Shown here: one piece after another, positions 7,197 to 15,049 of the stretch
How positions within the stretch are numbered: the stretch's first letter is position 1
Layout: each line of letters begins with the position of its first letter
Assembly (NCBI GenBank): GCA_002440745.1
Contig: DJVB01000042.1
Coordinates: 104,779-168,778, forward strand
Length of the DNA: 64,000 nucleotides
Source: Bacteroidales bacterium UBA6267
Lineage (GTDB): Bacteria; Bacteroidota; Bacteroidia; Bacteroidales; UBA1556
Direction: 5' to 3'
Made by a program: the position numbers and the translations under genes
Notes under the pieces: generated by a model
What the model was told of the DNA's origin: nothing
What the model saw: only the letters and a program-made list of their open reading frames with translations
Database searches by the model: none

Positions 7197-9608
7197 TCAA
7201 AACTTAGCAGTCAGGGAAAGCACAAAATTTCGTCCTGCACCGCTGATTCCTGAGCTATAGGGCCGGTAACGTTGATCGGTCAGGTTTTCCATGCCGGCAG
7301 AAATCAACCACCTATTATCGAAACTGTAGGAAGCTTTGACATTCAACGTAAACCAAGCCGGACTATAAGGATTTCCATGCTCGTCTAAGGCGTAAATTTC
7401 GGTTTTAGCTTTTTCCTCTTCGGGTAACTCTGCGAAACTTTTTTCACCTTGGTAAATGGCGTAAAACTCTAAATGAAGTTTCTCTTTTTTGTAGAAAAGC
7501 CGAGAAACGCCATAGAAAGGGGCCGCATGACGGGAAGGACTTACCGAACCGTCATCCAGCTCTTCTTGCCCTTTTTGGTAATTCAAATCCGTTGAAAAAC
7601 CAAAACCTTTAAGCAATTTCACTTCGACTGTGGCTTGAAGACCATAAACCGTTGCCTCAGCAGCATTCTGTATCGCTTGCACCTTACTCATCTCACCCAA
7701 ATACACAATGCTATCTAAACCATTGAGTGTGAAGTCGCGGCGAACTAAGGCGTTTTTCAAAATGGTATAATAACCACTCAAGTCAACGCGTAAAAGGTCG
7801 CCAAAAACTTTAGCCACACCCAAATCGAAATTATAGGCATATTCCGCTTGTAAATCGGGGTTAGGCACGGTTACGGCGCCGGGCTCCGAGTCGAACACTT
7901 TTCCCAAATCGTCCACATTCGGCGAGCGGAAGGCCGTACCGAAATTACCGCTAATGGTAAACTTCTCCATAGGATGAAGGATAAACCCTACGCTACCGGT
8001 CAGTGCACCATTATTTAGATTAGCTTCGGTAAAAGGAAAGGGATAAAAGGTTGTATCAAACTCAGCATCAAGAGTATAAGTAGAATACCGCAAACCTGCT
8101 TGAAGAATAAATTTCGGATTCACTTTAAAGCGCTCATTCACATAAAATCCCATGGACGACCAGATGGACTTTGGATATCTGCTGGGGCCGGCAAAAACAT
8201 TGGCATTACGGATATCTTCAATTTCACCTTTGGAAGCCACATCATTTCTGACGTATTCCGCACCATAAAACAAACTATGCTTAGCACTTATTGATTTCAC
8301 CAAATCGAGATTAAGTGAATAAGCTTCAACATTTTCCGTTTGAATAGTTCGGTCGTTTTTATTCAATGCTCGGTCGATGCGACTTTCCTCAAACGACTGC
8401 TGAGCCAGCCTAAAACTCAATTGATCGTAAGCTAAGTTTTTTCCACTATGCTCAACGCTGAGATTATTCATCATCCAAATTTGAGGTCCATAGCTCCATT
8501 CAGCATAACGCGCAGTGCCGTTTTTCATGCGGTTATGCCTGTCGTAGCGACCATAAGAAGACGTTTCACTATAATGAAATCCATATTGAATATCCCAATT
8601 TACATTAGGCTTGAAACGAATTTTCTGCATGAAATTAGCCTGCGAATAAGCCGATGGAATTTGCAAAAGCGGGTCATCCTGACTAATTACATGATCCACA
8701 CTATCAGCACGTTGAACATAAAACGATTTTAGATAATCGTCCGGTCCATGGGAACCTTGACGCAAATTATCAAAGTCGAAATGTGTGAAAGAAGTCAGGA
8801 AGGACCATTTTTCCAAACCAATATTAACATCGAAATGCGCTGTTTTTTCCTGATTGGCAGAAGAAAAACGAGTAGCAGCTTTTCCGGTAATGAGTGGTTT
8901 TTCGGACAAAGAAAACTGAGGATTTAATGTTTGAAAACTCATCACCCCTCCTATGGCGTCGCTACCATAAATAACCGAAGAAGGACCAAATAAAACTTCC
9001 GTTGCCTCGATGGCAAAAGGATCTAAAGAAATCACATTCTGCAAGTTACCACCACGAAATATGGCCGTGTTCATCCGCACACCGTCCACAGAATAGAGAA
9101 GCCGATTGGTGGCAAAACCACGAATCATTGGACTTCCTCCACCCTGCTGACTTTTCTGAATGAAAACTTTTCCTGAAACCGCCAGCAAATCAGCGGCAGT
9201 TTGCGGATTAATCAGCTCAATCTGAGTAGGTTTTATCGAAATCACCTTTTGAGGAATATCCTCACTCCCTTGACTCCACCGTGTGGCAGAAACCACAAAC
9301 TCGCTTAGATTAACGGTGGAAATCTCCATCATAACTTTATAACCTAATTTTTGCAAATCTTGATAACTGTAAATCAACGGCTTATAACCGGCATGCTTGA
9401 TTTCAATGATTTTTGCATTCTTAAAAGCCGTAATATCCGCTTGACCTTTGGAATTTGTGGTTGCGGCAATAAAAGGCTTTTCACTAATCAAAGACACCAA
9501 ATTTATTGGCATCCCCGACTCTTTTTCAACAATCTGAATCGTTTGAGCTTTAAGATTCCAGACCATTAAAATATAGATTAACAAAAAGAATATTTTCTTC
9601 ATTTTCAA
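7197..9608 (-). CDS. TonB-dependent outer-membrane receptor, haem/haemoglobin type
   Basis: An 803-residue outer-membrane receptor. Order of parts: signal peptide 1-21 (ends LKAQ); a carboxypeptidase-regulatory-like domain, about 22-95; a plug domain, about 105-230, with SQQGGGSPMIRGFATNR, VDGVRMNTAIFRGGNLQN and FGPSSVIYGSDAIGGVMSF; then a large beta-barrel ending in Phe (LSLTAKF). The plug wording is that of the haemoglobin/transferrin/lactoferrin receptor family (TIGR01786-like), so haem or haem-protein uptake is the best guess. Cobalamin or siderophore uptake is not excluded. No TonB, ExbB/D or haem lipoprotein gene is adjacent. A hairpin at 9727-9751 separates it from the upstream small gene, and its own promoter is not obvious to me. 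Confidence 0.9.
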   Translation of the reverse strand: MKMKKIFFLLIYILMVWNLKAQTIQIVEKESGMPINLVSLISEKPFIAATTNSKGQADITAFKNAKIIEIKHAGYKPLIYSYQDLQKLGYKVMMEISTVNLSEFVVSATRWSQGSEDIPQKVISIKPTQIELINPQTAADLLAVSGKVFIQKSQQGGGSPMIRGFATNRLLYSVDGVRMNTAIFRGGNLQNVISLDPFAIEATEVLFGPSSVIYGSDAIGGVMSFQTLNPQFSLSEKPLITGKAATRFSSANQEKTAHFDVNIGLEKWSFLTSFTHFDFDNLRQGSHGPDDYLKSFYVQRADSVDHVISQDDPLLQIPSAYSQANFMQKIRFKPNVNWDIQYGFHYSETSSYGRYDRHNRMKNGTARYAEWSYGPQIWMMNNLSVEHSGKNLAYDQLSFRLAQQSFEESRIDRALNKNDRTIQTENVEAYSLNLDLVKSISAKHSLFYGAEYVRNDVASKGEIEDIRNANVFAGPSRYPKSIWSSMGFYVNERFKVNPKFILQAGLRYSTYTLDAEFDTTFYPFPFTEANLNNGALTGSVGFILHPMEKFTISGNFGTAFRSPNVDDLGKVFDSEPGAVTVPNPDLQAEYAYNFDLGVAKVFGDLLRVDLSGYYTILKNALVRRDFTLNGLDSIVYLGEMSKVQAIQNAAEATVYGLQATVEVKLLKGFGFSTDLNYQKGQEELDDGSVSPSRHAAPFYGVSRLFYKKEKLHLEFYAIYQGEKSFAELPEEEKAKTEIYALDEHGNPYSPAWFTLNVKASYSFDNRWLISAGMENLTDQRYRPYSSGISGAGRNFVLSLTAKF

Positions 9609-9641
9609 TATTTTATAAATTACTAAAACAAATTAAACACA

Positions 9642-9680
9642 GGCTCGATAAATACGGATTAACCGAAATTTGATAGAGCC
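9642..9680 (-). other. Nested inverted repeat in the receptor leader
   Basis: GGCTC (9642-9646) pairs with GAGCC (9676-9680) and encloses a second stem, CGG-ATTAA-CCG, at 9655-9665. It lies 34 bases upstream of the receptor start. I do not recognise a known riboswitch. Confidence 0.3.
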
Positions 9681-9726
9681 GAAAAAAATGTAATTAATCG
9701 ATTCATTCCGAAAAAAATAAAAAATC

Positions 9727-9751
9727 GGATACCACAAAAATTAAGGTATCC
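9727..9751 (-). terminator. Intrinsic terminator between small membrane protein and TonB receptor
   Basis: GGATACC (9727-9733) pairs with GGTATCC (9745-9751). On the minus strand it is followed by CGATTTTTTATTTTTTT. It would end or attenuate the transcript of the gene at 9774. Confidence 0.75.
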
Positions 9752-9773
9752 ATTTAAGCTTCAGAAAAAAGAA

Positions 9774-10319
9774 TCAAGAAAAATAAAGAAAATGCTTTGG
9801 AGGTGGAAAAACCGGAAGAAGATGTGGCGACTTATAATTGAGGTCGATGCTGTGTGTCAATTCGGATTCAAAGCAAATCAAAACATTCTGTTCGTCATAA
9901 AACTCATTAACAATCAATGTTTTAAAGAAATGATCGATTTGCTTATTGCGATTATTGTCCATTGGTTTTTCATTCATAAGATTATCAACCAAATTAGCCA
10001 ACTGATTATTTAGTTTAGTTTCAACCTTATCGAGCCAACAGAAATAATGAACACTATCTGGAGTGAAATGTGTTTTCACAATATCGTACATATTTCCCTG
10101 ATATTCAAACTCTCGACTATGTTCCCAGCGAAGTTTGGTTTTAGCTTCTTCGTAGCTCAAGGATATTTTAACCAAATCGGATTCCGCCACACCATTCATT
10201 AGTTGTCGTTTTACTTGCTTTTTTACCATTTTTTTCTGAAAATGAAGCCATGTATAAGTTCCGGTGAATGGAACAAATAGCACAGAAAGGAATAATATGG
10301 CAATACATGTTTTGCGCAA
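9774..10319 (-). CDS. Hypothetical membrane-anchored protein
   Basis: A 181-residue protein I cannot assign to a named family. It starts with one hydrophobic segment (about residues 5-25), either a signal anchor or an uncleaved signal. A basic stretch KKMVKKQVKRQL follows, then a polar domain with YEEAKTKLRWEHSREFEYQGNMYDIV and a long Asn/Asp-rich helix. The C-terminus ends in a Pro-rich HLLPVFPPPKHF. It lies upstream of the TonB receptor on the same strand but is separated from it by a terminator hairpin. A -7 promoter box (10346-10339) stands 20 bases before its start. A role tied to the receptor is only suggested by position. Confidence 0.7.
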   Translation of the reverse strand: MRKTCIAILFLSVLFVPFTGTYTWLHFQKKMVKKQVKRQLMNGVAESDLVKISLSYEEAKTKLRWEHSREFEYQGNMYDIVKTHFTPDSVHYFCWLDKVETKLNNQLANLVDNLMNEKPMDNNRNKQIDHFFKTLIVNEFYDEQNVLICFESELTHSIDLNYKSPHLLPVFPPPKHFLYFS

Positions 10320-10338
10320 TGCGGATATATTTATGGCG

Positions 10339-10346
10339 CAAAAGTA
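10339..10346 (-). promoter_or_regulatory. Candidate -7 box TACTTTTG for the gene at 9774
   Basis: Matches the Bacteroidota -7 consensus TAnnTTTG and reads toward the start codon at 10319. The -33 box is not clear. Confidence 0.5.
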
Positions 10347-10361
10347 AAAAAATTATGCAGG

Positions 10362-10484
10362 AAAAATATCTTTCACAGCAAAGAGTTTCAGCAATTCAGG
10401 GAAAGGAAAATTCTGGATTTCACTGAAGCTGCAAAACTAAAGAAACCCTACACTTTCAATGAAATGGTAAAAAGGAAATTGTGA
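10362..10484 (+). pseudogene. Possible C-terminal coding remnant
   Basis: A plus-strand frame with no start codon reads KNIFHSKEFQQFRERK, then ILDFTEAAKLKKPYTF, then NEMVKRKL and a stop at 10482-10484. The composition (Lys, Glu, aromatic pattern) looks like a protein tail rather than random AT-rich DNA. I do not recognise the parent family, and this may be chance. Confidence 0.25.
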
Positions 10485-10566
10485 TTGAAGGTTGTAATTT
10501 TAAAACACAAATTATTAATTGACAACAGTTTATATTTATATTTTTGTTATGTTAAATATTTCACAT

Positions 10567-10589
10567 AACTTTTTTTAAAAAAGGTCGTC
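10567..10589 (+). promoter_or_regulatory. Candidate ECF-type promoter of the sigma factor operon
   Basis: AAC at 10567-10569, a 17-base A/T spacer, then GTC within CGTCT at 10586-10590. ECF promoters typically show an AAC -35 core and a CGTC/GTCTG -10 core. A weaker echo (CCAACC...GTGTA) follows from 10596. This would fit autoregulation of the sigma gene 57 bases downstream. Confidence 0.35.
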
Positions 10590-10645
10590 TTTATTCCAAC
10601 CTTTTAAAAAAGGATGTGTATTTTTCAACATAGACCCGATATCAA

Positions 10646-11188
10646 GTGAGTTTAAAACATAGAATAACAATAATTCAAGCCTCGAATGGCAACAAGTCGG
10701 CACAGAAACGACTCTATGAGTTGTATCAAAAGGCTATGTTTAACACTTGTTTTCGGATTGTAGGTTCTTTAGAAATTGCTGAGGAAGTTTTGCAGGATGC
10801 CTTTGTGGAGGCCTTTCTTCATCTCAAAGAGTTTGATTTTCGTGTGGAATTTGGAGCATGGTTAAAGCGAATTGCCATTAATAAATCACTGAATGCCAAC
10901 CGAAAAAGATATCTTGAAACGGAAGATTCCGATGACTATTTAGATCATTTTGCAGAAGAAAACACCGATGAAGGTGAAATTCAGTTTGAAGTGAATAAGG
11001 TGATAAAAGCCATTCAACTTTTACCGGATAAAGCACGAACGGTTTTTTCACTCTATTTACTTGAAGGCTACGACCATGAAGAAATAGCTCAGATAATGGA
11101 CATCAGCATATCAACTTCCAAAACGCAGTTTATGAGAGCCAAAAATTTTGTCAGAGAAACCATTAAATCCAATCTTTATGAAAGATGA
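10646..11188 (+). CDS. RNA polymerase ECF-type sigma-70 factor
   Basis: A 180-residue sigma factor that directs RNA polymerase to a small regulon. Region 2 is at about residues 20-90 (LYELYQKAMFNTCFRIVG, EEVLQDAFVEAFLHL, FGAWLKRIAINKSLN). Region 4 is at about 120-175 (IQLLPDKARTVFSLYLLEGY, then the helix-turn-helix HEEIAQIMDISISTSKTQ). Regions 1, 3 and any C-terminal extension are absent, as is usual for ECF factors. It begins with GTG at 10646, and no better ATG exists in frame. The next gene starts inside its last codons, so the two are translationally coupled, as is typical of sigma/anti-sigma pairs. Confidence 0.93.
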   Translation: MSLKHRITIIQASNGNKSAQKRLYELYQKAMFNTCFRIVGSLEIAEEVLQDAFVEAFLHLKEFDFRVEFGAWLKRIAINKSLNANRKRYLETEDSDDYLDHFAEENTDEGEIQFEVNKVIKAIQLLPDKARTVFSLYLLEGYDHEEIAQIMDISISTSKTQFMRAKNFVRETIKSNLYER

Positions 11189-11732
11189 TTTAGAAAAATT
11201 TATATGGGAAAACAGGTCGAAAATGGATAATTTGGAAGCACCTGTAGATAGTTTTAATAAGATTTCTTCTCGATTAGAGCAGCAAAAAAGCATAAAAACT
11301 ATCAGTTTTACACGTAGTCAATTGTTTCGGGTTGCGGCTTCTTTTGCAGTGCCGGTGCTACTAAGCTATTTTGTTATCGGGTATTTAAATCACCAAAAAA
11401 TCGACAGAATAACAGCAGAATCAGCCACTTGCAACGAAGAAACCAGTCCGGTTTTATATGACTTAATCGAAACTGAAAACTATTATCAATCGGCTATTGA
11501 TAAGGTGAAAACAGAAATCTACCAAAAGCTTGGCGAAGACCCTGAACTTGTGCGGGAGATTGAAACCATTCTCAACGACATTGATAGGTCGTACAATGTT
11601 TATAATTCGGACCTCAACGAAAATGTCAACAGCGAGCAGATTGCATCTGCCCTCATAACCTGTCAACGCACGAAATTGCAAGCGTTGGAAGACATTCAAA
11701 ATCAGATAAATGATCAAAATCAGACTAAATAA
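11178..11732 (+). CDS. Probable membrane-anchored anti-sigma factor
   Basis: I take the ATG at 11178, which overlaps the sigma gene by 11 bases (the frame also opens at a TTG at 11148). The 184-residue product has a short acidic N-terminal cytoplasmic part (MKDDLEKFIWENRSKMDNLE), a single membrane segment at about residues 53-74 (FRVAASFAVPVLLSYFVIGYL), and a periplasmic domain predicted helical, with repeated Tyr/Glu/Lys heptads. Layout and position match anti-sigma factors of Bacteroidota ECF operons. No zinc-binding HxxxCxxC motif is present, so it is not a ZAS-type anti-sigma. Sequence alone does not prove the role. Confidence 0.7.
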   Translation: MKDDLEKFIWENRSKMDNLEAPVDSFNKISSRLEQQKSIKTISFTRSQLFRVAASFAVPVLLSYFVIGYLNHQKIDRITAESATCNEETSPVLYDLIETENYYQSAIDKVKTEIYQKLGEDPELVREIETILNDIDRSYNVYNSDLNENVNSEQIASALITCQRTKLQALEDIQNQINDQNQTK

Positions 11733-11739
11733 TCAGATT

Positions 11740-12816
11740 ATGAGAACAATAGTAATTACAGGATTTTTAACTATGTTTTTTGTTGCGAGTCTTTTTGCAC
11801 AAACAGAAAAATATGACACCAAAAGATTTGCAGCTAAAGTTAATCCAAATGCACAGCTTACGGTAAGCAATAAATACGGCGATGTGGTTTTTGTTCAATG
11901 GGAGAAAGATTCTATTGTGGCAGAAATCGAATATCGCGTTCGAAGTAATAAACCCCAAACCGTCGAAGCACTTTTTAAAATGATTGACTTTAGCTATTAT
12001 GGCAGCACTTCCAATATTATCATCAGCACCGAACTTCGCATGGATTATAATAATTTAAGCAATTTATTAAGGTCGGTTACAGCCGGAAGTAACACAATAT
12101 CAATCAACTACAAGATTTATCTTCCTGCTAACACCAAGATTAAAGCAACCAATAAATTTGGAAATATAATTCTGGGAAATACCACTGCCAATTTAGACAT
12201 TACCTTAGATAACGGCAATCTGACCATTGGAAAAATAAGTGGTTATTTTGTATTAGACATGACCTACGGAAATGCTAATATTCAATCGGTTAAAGAAGGA
12301 AATCTAAGCTTTGGTTTTGGTGATTTAGACATCAGAACAGCTCAGAATCTGCACTTAAACTCCAAACTTTCGCGAGTCAATATCGAAGAAGTTAATAAGC
12401 TATCTATCAACTCATTAAGAGACAAGTATTATCTTGGAAAGATATCAGTTATTAACGGAAAGTCCAATTTTAGCTTTATGAACCTGCAAAATTTGGTACA
12501 GGCAGTGCAGCTCAATTTGAAATATGGCGGAATCGTTATTGCAAAAAGCGGTGCTGAATTAAAATCAATAAATCTCAACGCAGAATACTCAAATATCAAT
12601 ATTAATCTATCTGATGGTATCCCTTTCGATTTTGATATAATTCACAGCGCAGGAACCATGCTAACCATGCCGTCTCAAACTGTGTATTCATCTAAAAGTC
12701 AGCTTACACAACCCAAAAACACTACGAGATCTGTAGGATATTCAGGGCGGCAAAACGCCAATCTGAAAGTTGTTGTGAGCAATAAAGAAGGACAAATTTT
12801 AATTTCTAACCTATAA
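11740..12816 (+). CDS. DUF4097-like putative adhesin, exported
   Basis: A 358-residue exported protein if started at the ATG at 11740, which opens a signal peptide (ends SLFAQ). An ATG at 11710 would add ten residues that overlap the upstream gene and spoil the signal. The mature start (VNPNAQLTVSNKYGDVVFVQW) and the later runs of short beta-strands (GNIILGNTTANLDITLDNG, TYGNANIQSVKEGNLSFGFG) are typical of the right-handed beta-helix DUF4097/GIN-related families. These often sit beside ECF sigma factors in Bacteroidota. The gene lies 7 bases after the anti-sigma stop. Its biochemical function is unknown; it may sense or respond to envelope stress. Confidence 0.75.
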   Translation: MRTIVITGFLTMFFVASLFAQTEKYDTKRFAAKVNPNAQLTVSNKYGDVVFVQWEKDSIVAEIEYRVRSNKPQTVEALFKMIDFSYYGSTSNIIISTELRMDYNNLSNLLRSVTAGSNTISINYKIYLPANTKIKATNKFGNIILGNTTANLDITLDNGNLTIGKISGYFVLDMTYGNANIQSVKEGNLSFGFGDLDIRTAQNLHLNSKLSRVNIEEVNKLSINSLRDKYYLGKISVINGKSNFSFMNLQNLVQAVQLNLKYGGIVIAKSGAELKSINLNAEYSNININLSDGIPFDFDIIHSAGTMLTMPSQTVYSSKSQLTQPKNTTRSVGYSGRQNANLKVVVSNKEGQILISNL

Positions 12817-12840
12817 ATCAACTAATTAAAACTTTTACTA

Positions 12841-13560
12841 ATGAAAAACTTAATAACAAAAACAACGCTTTTATCATTCATATTGCTTGCGATGTATTCC
12901 TGCGAGACAGGGCCATGTATTCACGGCAATGACGATATTGTTACCAACACAAGGAATATCGGCTATTTTGATGGAGTAAAAACCATGGGCAATTTCAATG
13001 TAAGATGTATCAACGACTCTACGTTTGATTTAGAACTCACCGGAGAGAGCAATATTCTCCCATACATCAGCACTGAAATTTATAATGATGAATTGCAGGT
13101 AAAAGATTTTCCGAACACTTGCCTAAAAGAAAACTACACGGTAACAGTGAAAGCCTTTTGCCCTGAGCTTAAATCAGTTACCATTGCCGGAAGCGGAAAT
13201 GCCGAGTTCGACAATTATAGCGGCAACACCTTAGACTTAAACATCTCAGGATCCGGAAGCATGATTGGAACGCTTTATTACAATAAGGTATATTCCACTA
13301 TCAGCGGCTCGGGAGATATGGAATTATATGGCGAAGTCGATTATGGCGATTATGAAATCAATGGATCGGGCACAGTGCGCGCATTAAATCTTCAGCATAA
13401 AAATGTGGTAGTGAATATCTCAGGTTCTGGTGATGTTTTTATCCATTGCACGCATAGTCTCACCGTAAATATTTCGGGTTCAGGTAATGTTTATTTCGTT
13501 GGATATCCACAAATCTATTCCGACATTTCTGGAAGTGGTAGCATTATAAATTATAATTAA
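12841..13560 (+). CDS. GIN-domain (DUF2807) lipoprotein
   Basis: A 239-residue lipoprotein. The N-terminus MKNLITKTTLLSFILLAMYS precedes a lipobox Cys at residue 21. The rest is a head-GIN domain (DUF2807, putative auto-transporter adhesin). It opens with RNIGYFDGVKTMGNFNVRC and holds at least five ISGSG or NGSG turns (ISGSGSM, ISGSGDM, INGSGTV, ISGSGDV, ISGSGNV), each marking a beta-helix coil. It lies 24 bases downstream of the DUF4097-like gene in the same operon. Surface or periplasmic localisation follows from the lipobox; its ligand is unknown. Confidence 0.88.
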   Translation: MKNLITKTTLLSFILLAMYSCETGPCIHGNDDIVTNTRNIGYFDGVKTMGNFNVRCINDSTFDLELTGESNILPYISTEIYNDELQVKDFPNTCLKENYTVTVKAFCPELKSVTIAGSGNAEFDNYSGNTLDLNISGSGSMIGTLYYNKVYSTISGSGDMELYGEVDYGDYEINGSGTVRALNLQHKNVVVNISGSGDVFIHCTHSLTVNISGSGNVYFVGYPQIYSDISGSGSIINYN

Positions 13561-13573
13561 AATGGAGGCTTCG

Positions 13574-14101
13574 ATGAAGAATATATCATTTAAAATACTA
13601 TTAATCTGTATATTATCCACAGCGAGTCTTTTTTTAAAAGGACAAAACTCAGACCTATCAATCGGGTTAAGATTTGGTTCATATAATGGATTCTCGGCGC
13701 GAATGGATTTCGAAGAACCGGTATCCATGGAGTTCATTCTGGGCGGTCGCGAAAATGGATTAACGGCCACAATTCTACTACAACTGAATCGACCAATAGA
13801 TTTGTTTTGGTCAAGAGGTTTCAGTTGGTACTATGGCATCGGAACACATTTCGGATACTTAAAAACTGATGATGAACGCTTTTTTTACGAACGTGAAAAA
13901 CTAAATCAGCAAAACCTTTATCAGTCCGTAGCTTTGGCCGGCATCGACGGTTGTGTCGGTTTATTATATCGCTTTCCGGAAATTCCGGTTGAAATTTCAC
14001 TCGGGTTTAAGCCTCATTTAGAAATTGTAAACGTTAAACGTTTCAGAATGAAGGTTTTTGACTCGGCAATGACTATCAGATATCGCATTAATAACAACTA
14101 A
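13574..14101 (+). CDS. Small outer-membrane beta-barrel-like protein
   Basis: A 175-residue exported protein. I prefer the ATG at 13574 because it opens directly into a signal peptide (ends LFLKGQ). An ATG at 13562, one base after the previous stop, would add MEAS. The mature sequence alternates polar and aromatic residues (DLSIGLRFGSYNGFSARMDF, WYYGIGTHFGYLKT, VEISLGFKPHLEIVN), as expected for an 8-strand outer-membrane barrel. The last strand ends TIRYRINNN. It belongs to the ECF operon by spacing. No specific family is recognised. Confidence 0.75.
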   Translation: MKNISFKILLICILSTASLFLKGQNSDLSIGLRFGSYNGFSARMDFEEPVSMEFILGGRENGLTATILLQLNRPIDLFWSRGFSWYYGIGTHFGYLKTDDERFFYEREKLNQQNLYQSVALAGIDGCVGLLYRFPEIPVEISLGFKPHLEIVNVKRFRMKVFDSAMTIRYRINNN

Positions 14102-14111
14102 AACATAATTT

Positions 14112-14753
14112 ATGAAAACCATTATTTTTTCAATTATTCTTATTTTTTTAGCACAGGTTTCTTTTGCACAAGAAACAGAATCAGCAGGTCGGACTGAGAA
14201 TCCCAATGAAATCAAGACCCTATTTGGCAAGAACAGACGAACAGGCGGATATGGCGGATTCAGCTTTGGCTACACCGATATACAGGGAAATCAAGGACTT
14301 ACCGTTGGCGGTAAGGGAGGCATCATCATCGGACAGCACCTCACAATTGGTTTAGCAGGCAAAGGTTTTTCAAACGATTACACCTGGGAAATTGACGCAA
14401 ACAGCTCAAGCATAGTATGTAATGGAGGTTATGGAGGATTGCTTATTGAACCCATTTTCTTCCCCAGATTTCCGGTGCATCTTGCCATTCCGATGGTTTT
14501 TGGAGCCGGTGGCATGGGCAGCTATTCCAAATATTACGACACGGTGAATGAATATTGGCGCACAACCCCTTACGAAGGCTCGGCTTTTTTGGTTGCCGAA
14601 ATTGGTGCTGAAGTGGAGTTCAATCTCACCCGTTTTTTCCGAATGGCTGTTGGAGCAGGTTATCGAATGACAACAAAACATTCAACGGTCAACTCAGTCA
14701 ACGGCATTGATGGATTAACTGTAGATGTAGTTTTTAAATTCGGCAAGTTCTAA
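14112..14753 (+). CDS. Outer-membrane beta-barrel protein
   Basis: A 213-residue exported protein. Signal peptide 1-20 (ends VSFAQ). The mature part is Gly-rich with alternating strands (GGYGGFSFGYTDIQGNQGL, GGIIIGQHLTIGLAGKGF, FRMAVGAGYRM) and ends in VDVVFKFGKF, the aromatic C-terminus usual for barrels. It lies 10 bases after the previous gene and is the last of the ECF operon; a hairpin with a T-run follows. It may be a regulon target of the ECF factor, but this is inference from position. Confidence 0.78.
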   Translation: MKTIIFSIILIFLAQVSFAQETESAGRTENPNEIKTLFGKNRRTGGYGGFSFGYTDIQGNQGLTVGGKGGIIIGQHLTIGLAGKGFSNDYTWEIDANSSSIVCNGGYGGLLIEPIFFPRFPVHLAIPMVFGAGGMGSYSKYYDTVNEYWRTTPYEGSAFLVAEIGAEVEFNLTRFFRMAVGAGYRMTTKHSTVNSVNGIDGLTVDVVFKFGKF

Positions 14754-14783
14754 GAACCTCAATACAAGGTAGTTTCATAATAG

Positions 14784-14859
14784 CCCACAAAGCTTTTTAA
14801 ATTCGATTCATGGCGTTCAGCTATGGAGATCAATTTTGAAAAGTTATTTGTGGGTTTTT
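14784..14859 (+). terminator. Large stem-loop terminator of the ECF operon
   Basis: CCCACAAA (14784-14791) pairs with TTTGTGGG (14847-14854) and the stem extends inward (GCTTTT / AAAAGT). Five T follow. The 55-base interior holds further possible pairing, so a small processed RNA is possible. Confidence 0.55.
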
Positions 14860-15016
14860 CATTTAAAGCAGCTAATTTATCCCTTATTAAATCATCAATC
14901 TATCCCCCGAATGAAAATCGAAGTTTTATTTATCCATTCATCCCCAATATTGCTAAAATGGCTTTAAAACTTCAATCACTAACAATCATTACATTTTCTT
15001 GATTTAAGATTTACAT

Positions 15017-15024
15017 TATCTTTG
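15017..15024 (+). promoter_or_regulatory. -7 box TATCTTTG of the CpsB-like gene
   Basis: Exact TAnnTTTG match followed by GCGCC, 25 bases before the start codon at 15050. A TTG at 14999-15001 could serve as the -33 core. Confidence 0.65.
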
Positions 15025-15049
15025 CGCCGTTATAAATTTTTTAAGCCTT

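Larger units (their letters stand above)
10320..10645. other. Divergent intergenic region before the ECF sigma gene
   Basis: This 326-base gap contains the minus-strand -7 box at 10339-10346, a possible coding remnant at 10362-10484, and AT-rich DNA with a candidate ECF-type promoter near 10567-10589. Confidence 0.5.

Noticed and set aside
9642..9680. Cobalamin or other metabolite riboswitch upstream of the TonB receptor
   Set aside because: A nested stem is present but none of the conserved riboswitch boxes I know is visible, so it is listed only as a structure.
11148..11177. TTG start extending the anti-sigma gene upstream
   Set aside because: The extra residues lie fully inside the sigma gene. 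The ATG at 11178 gives the usual short overlap and a sensible N-terminus.
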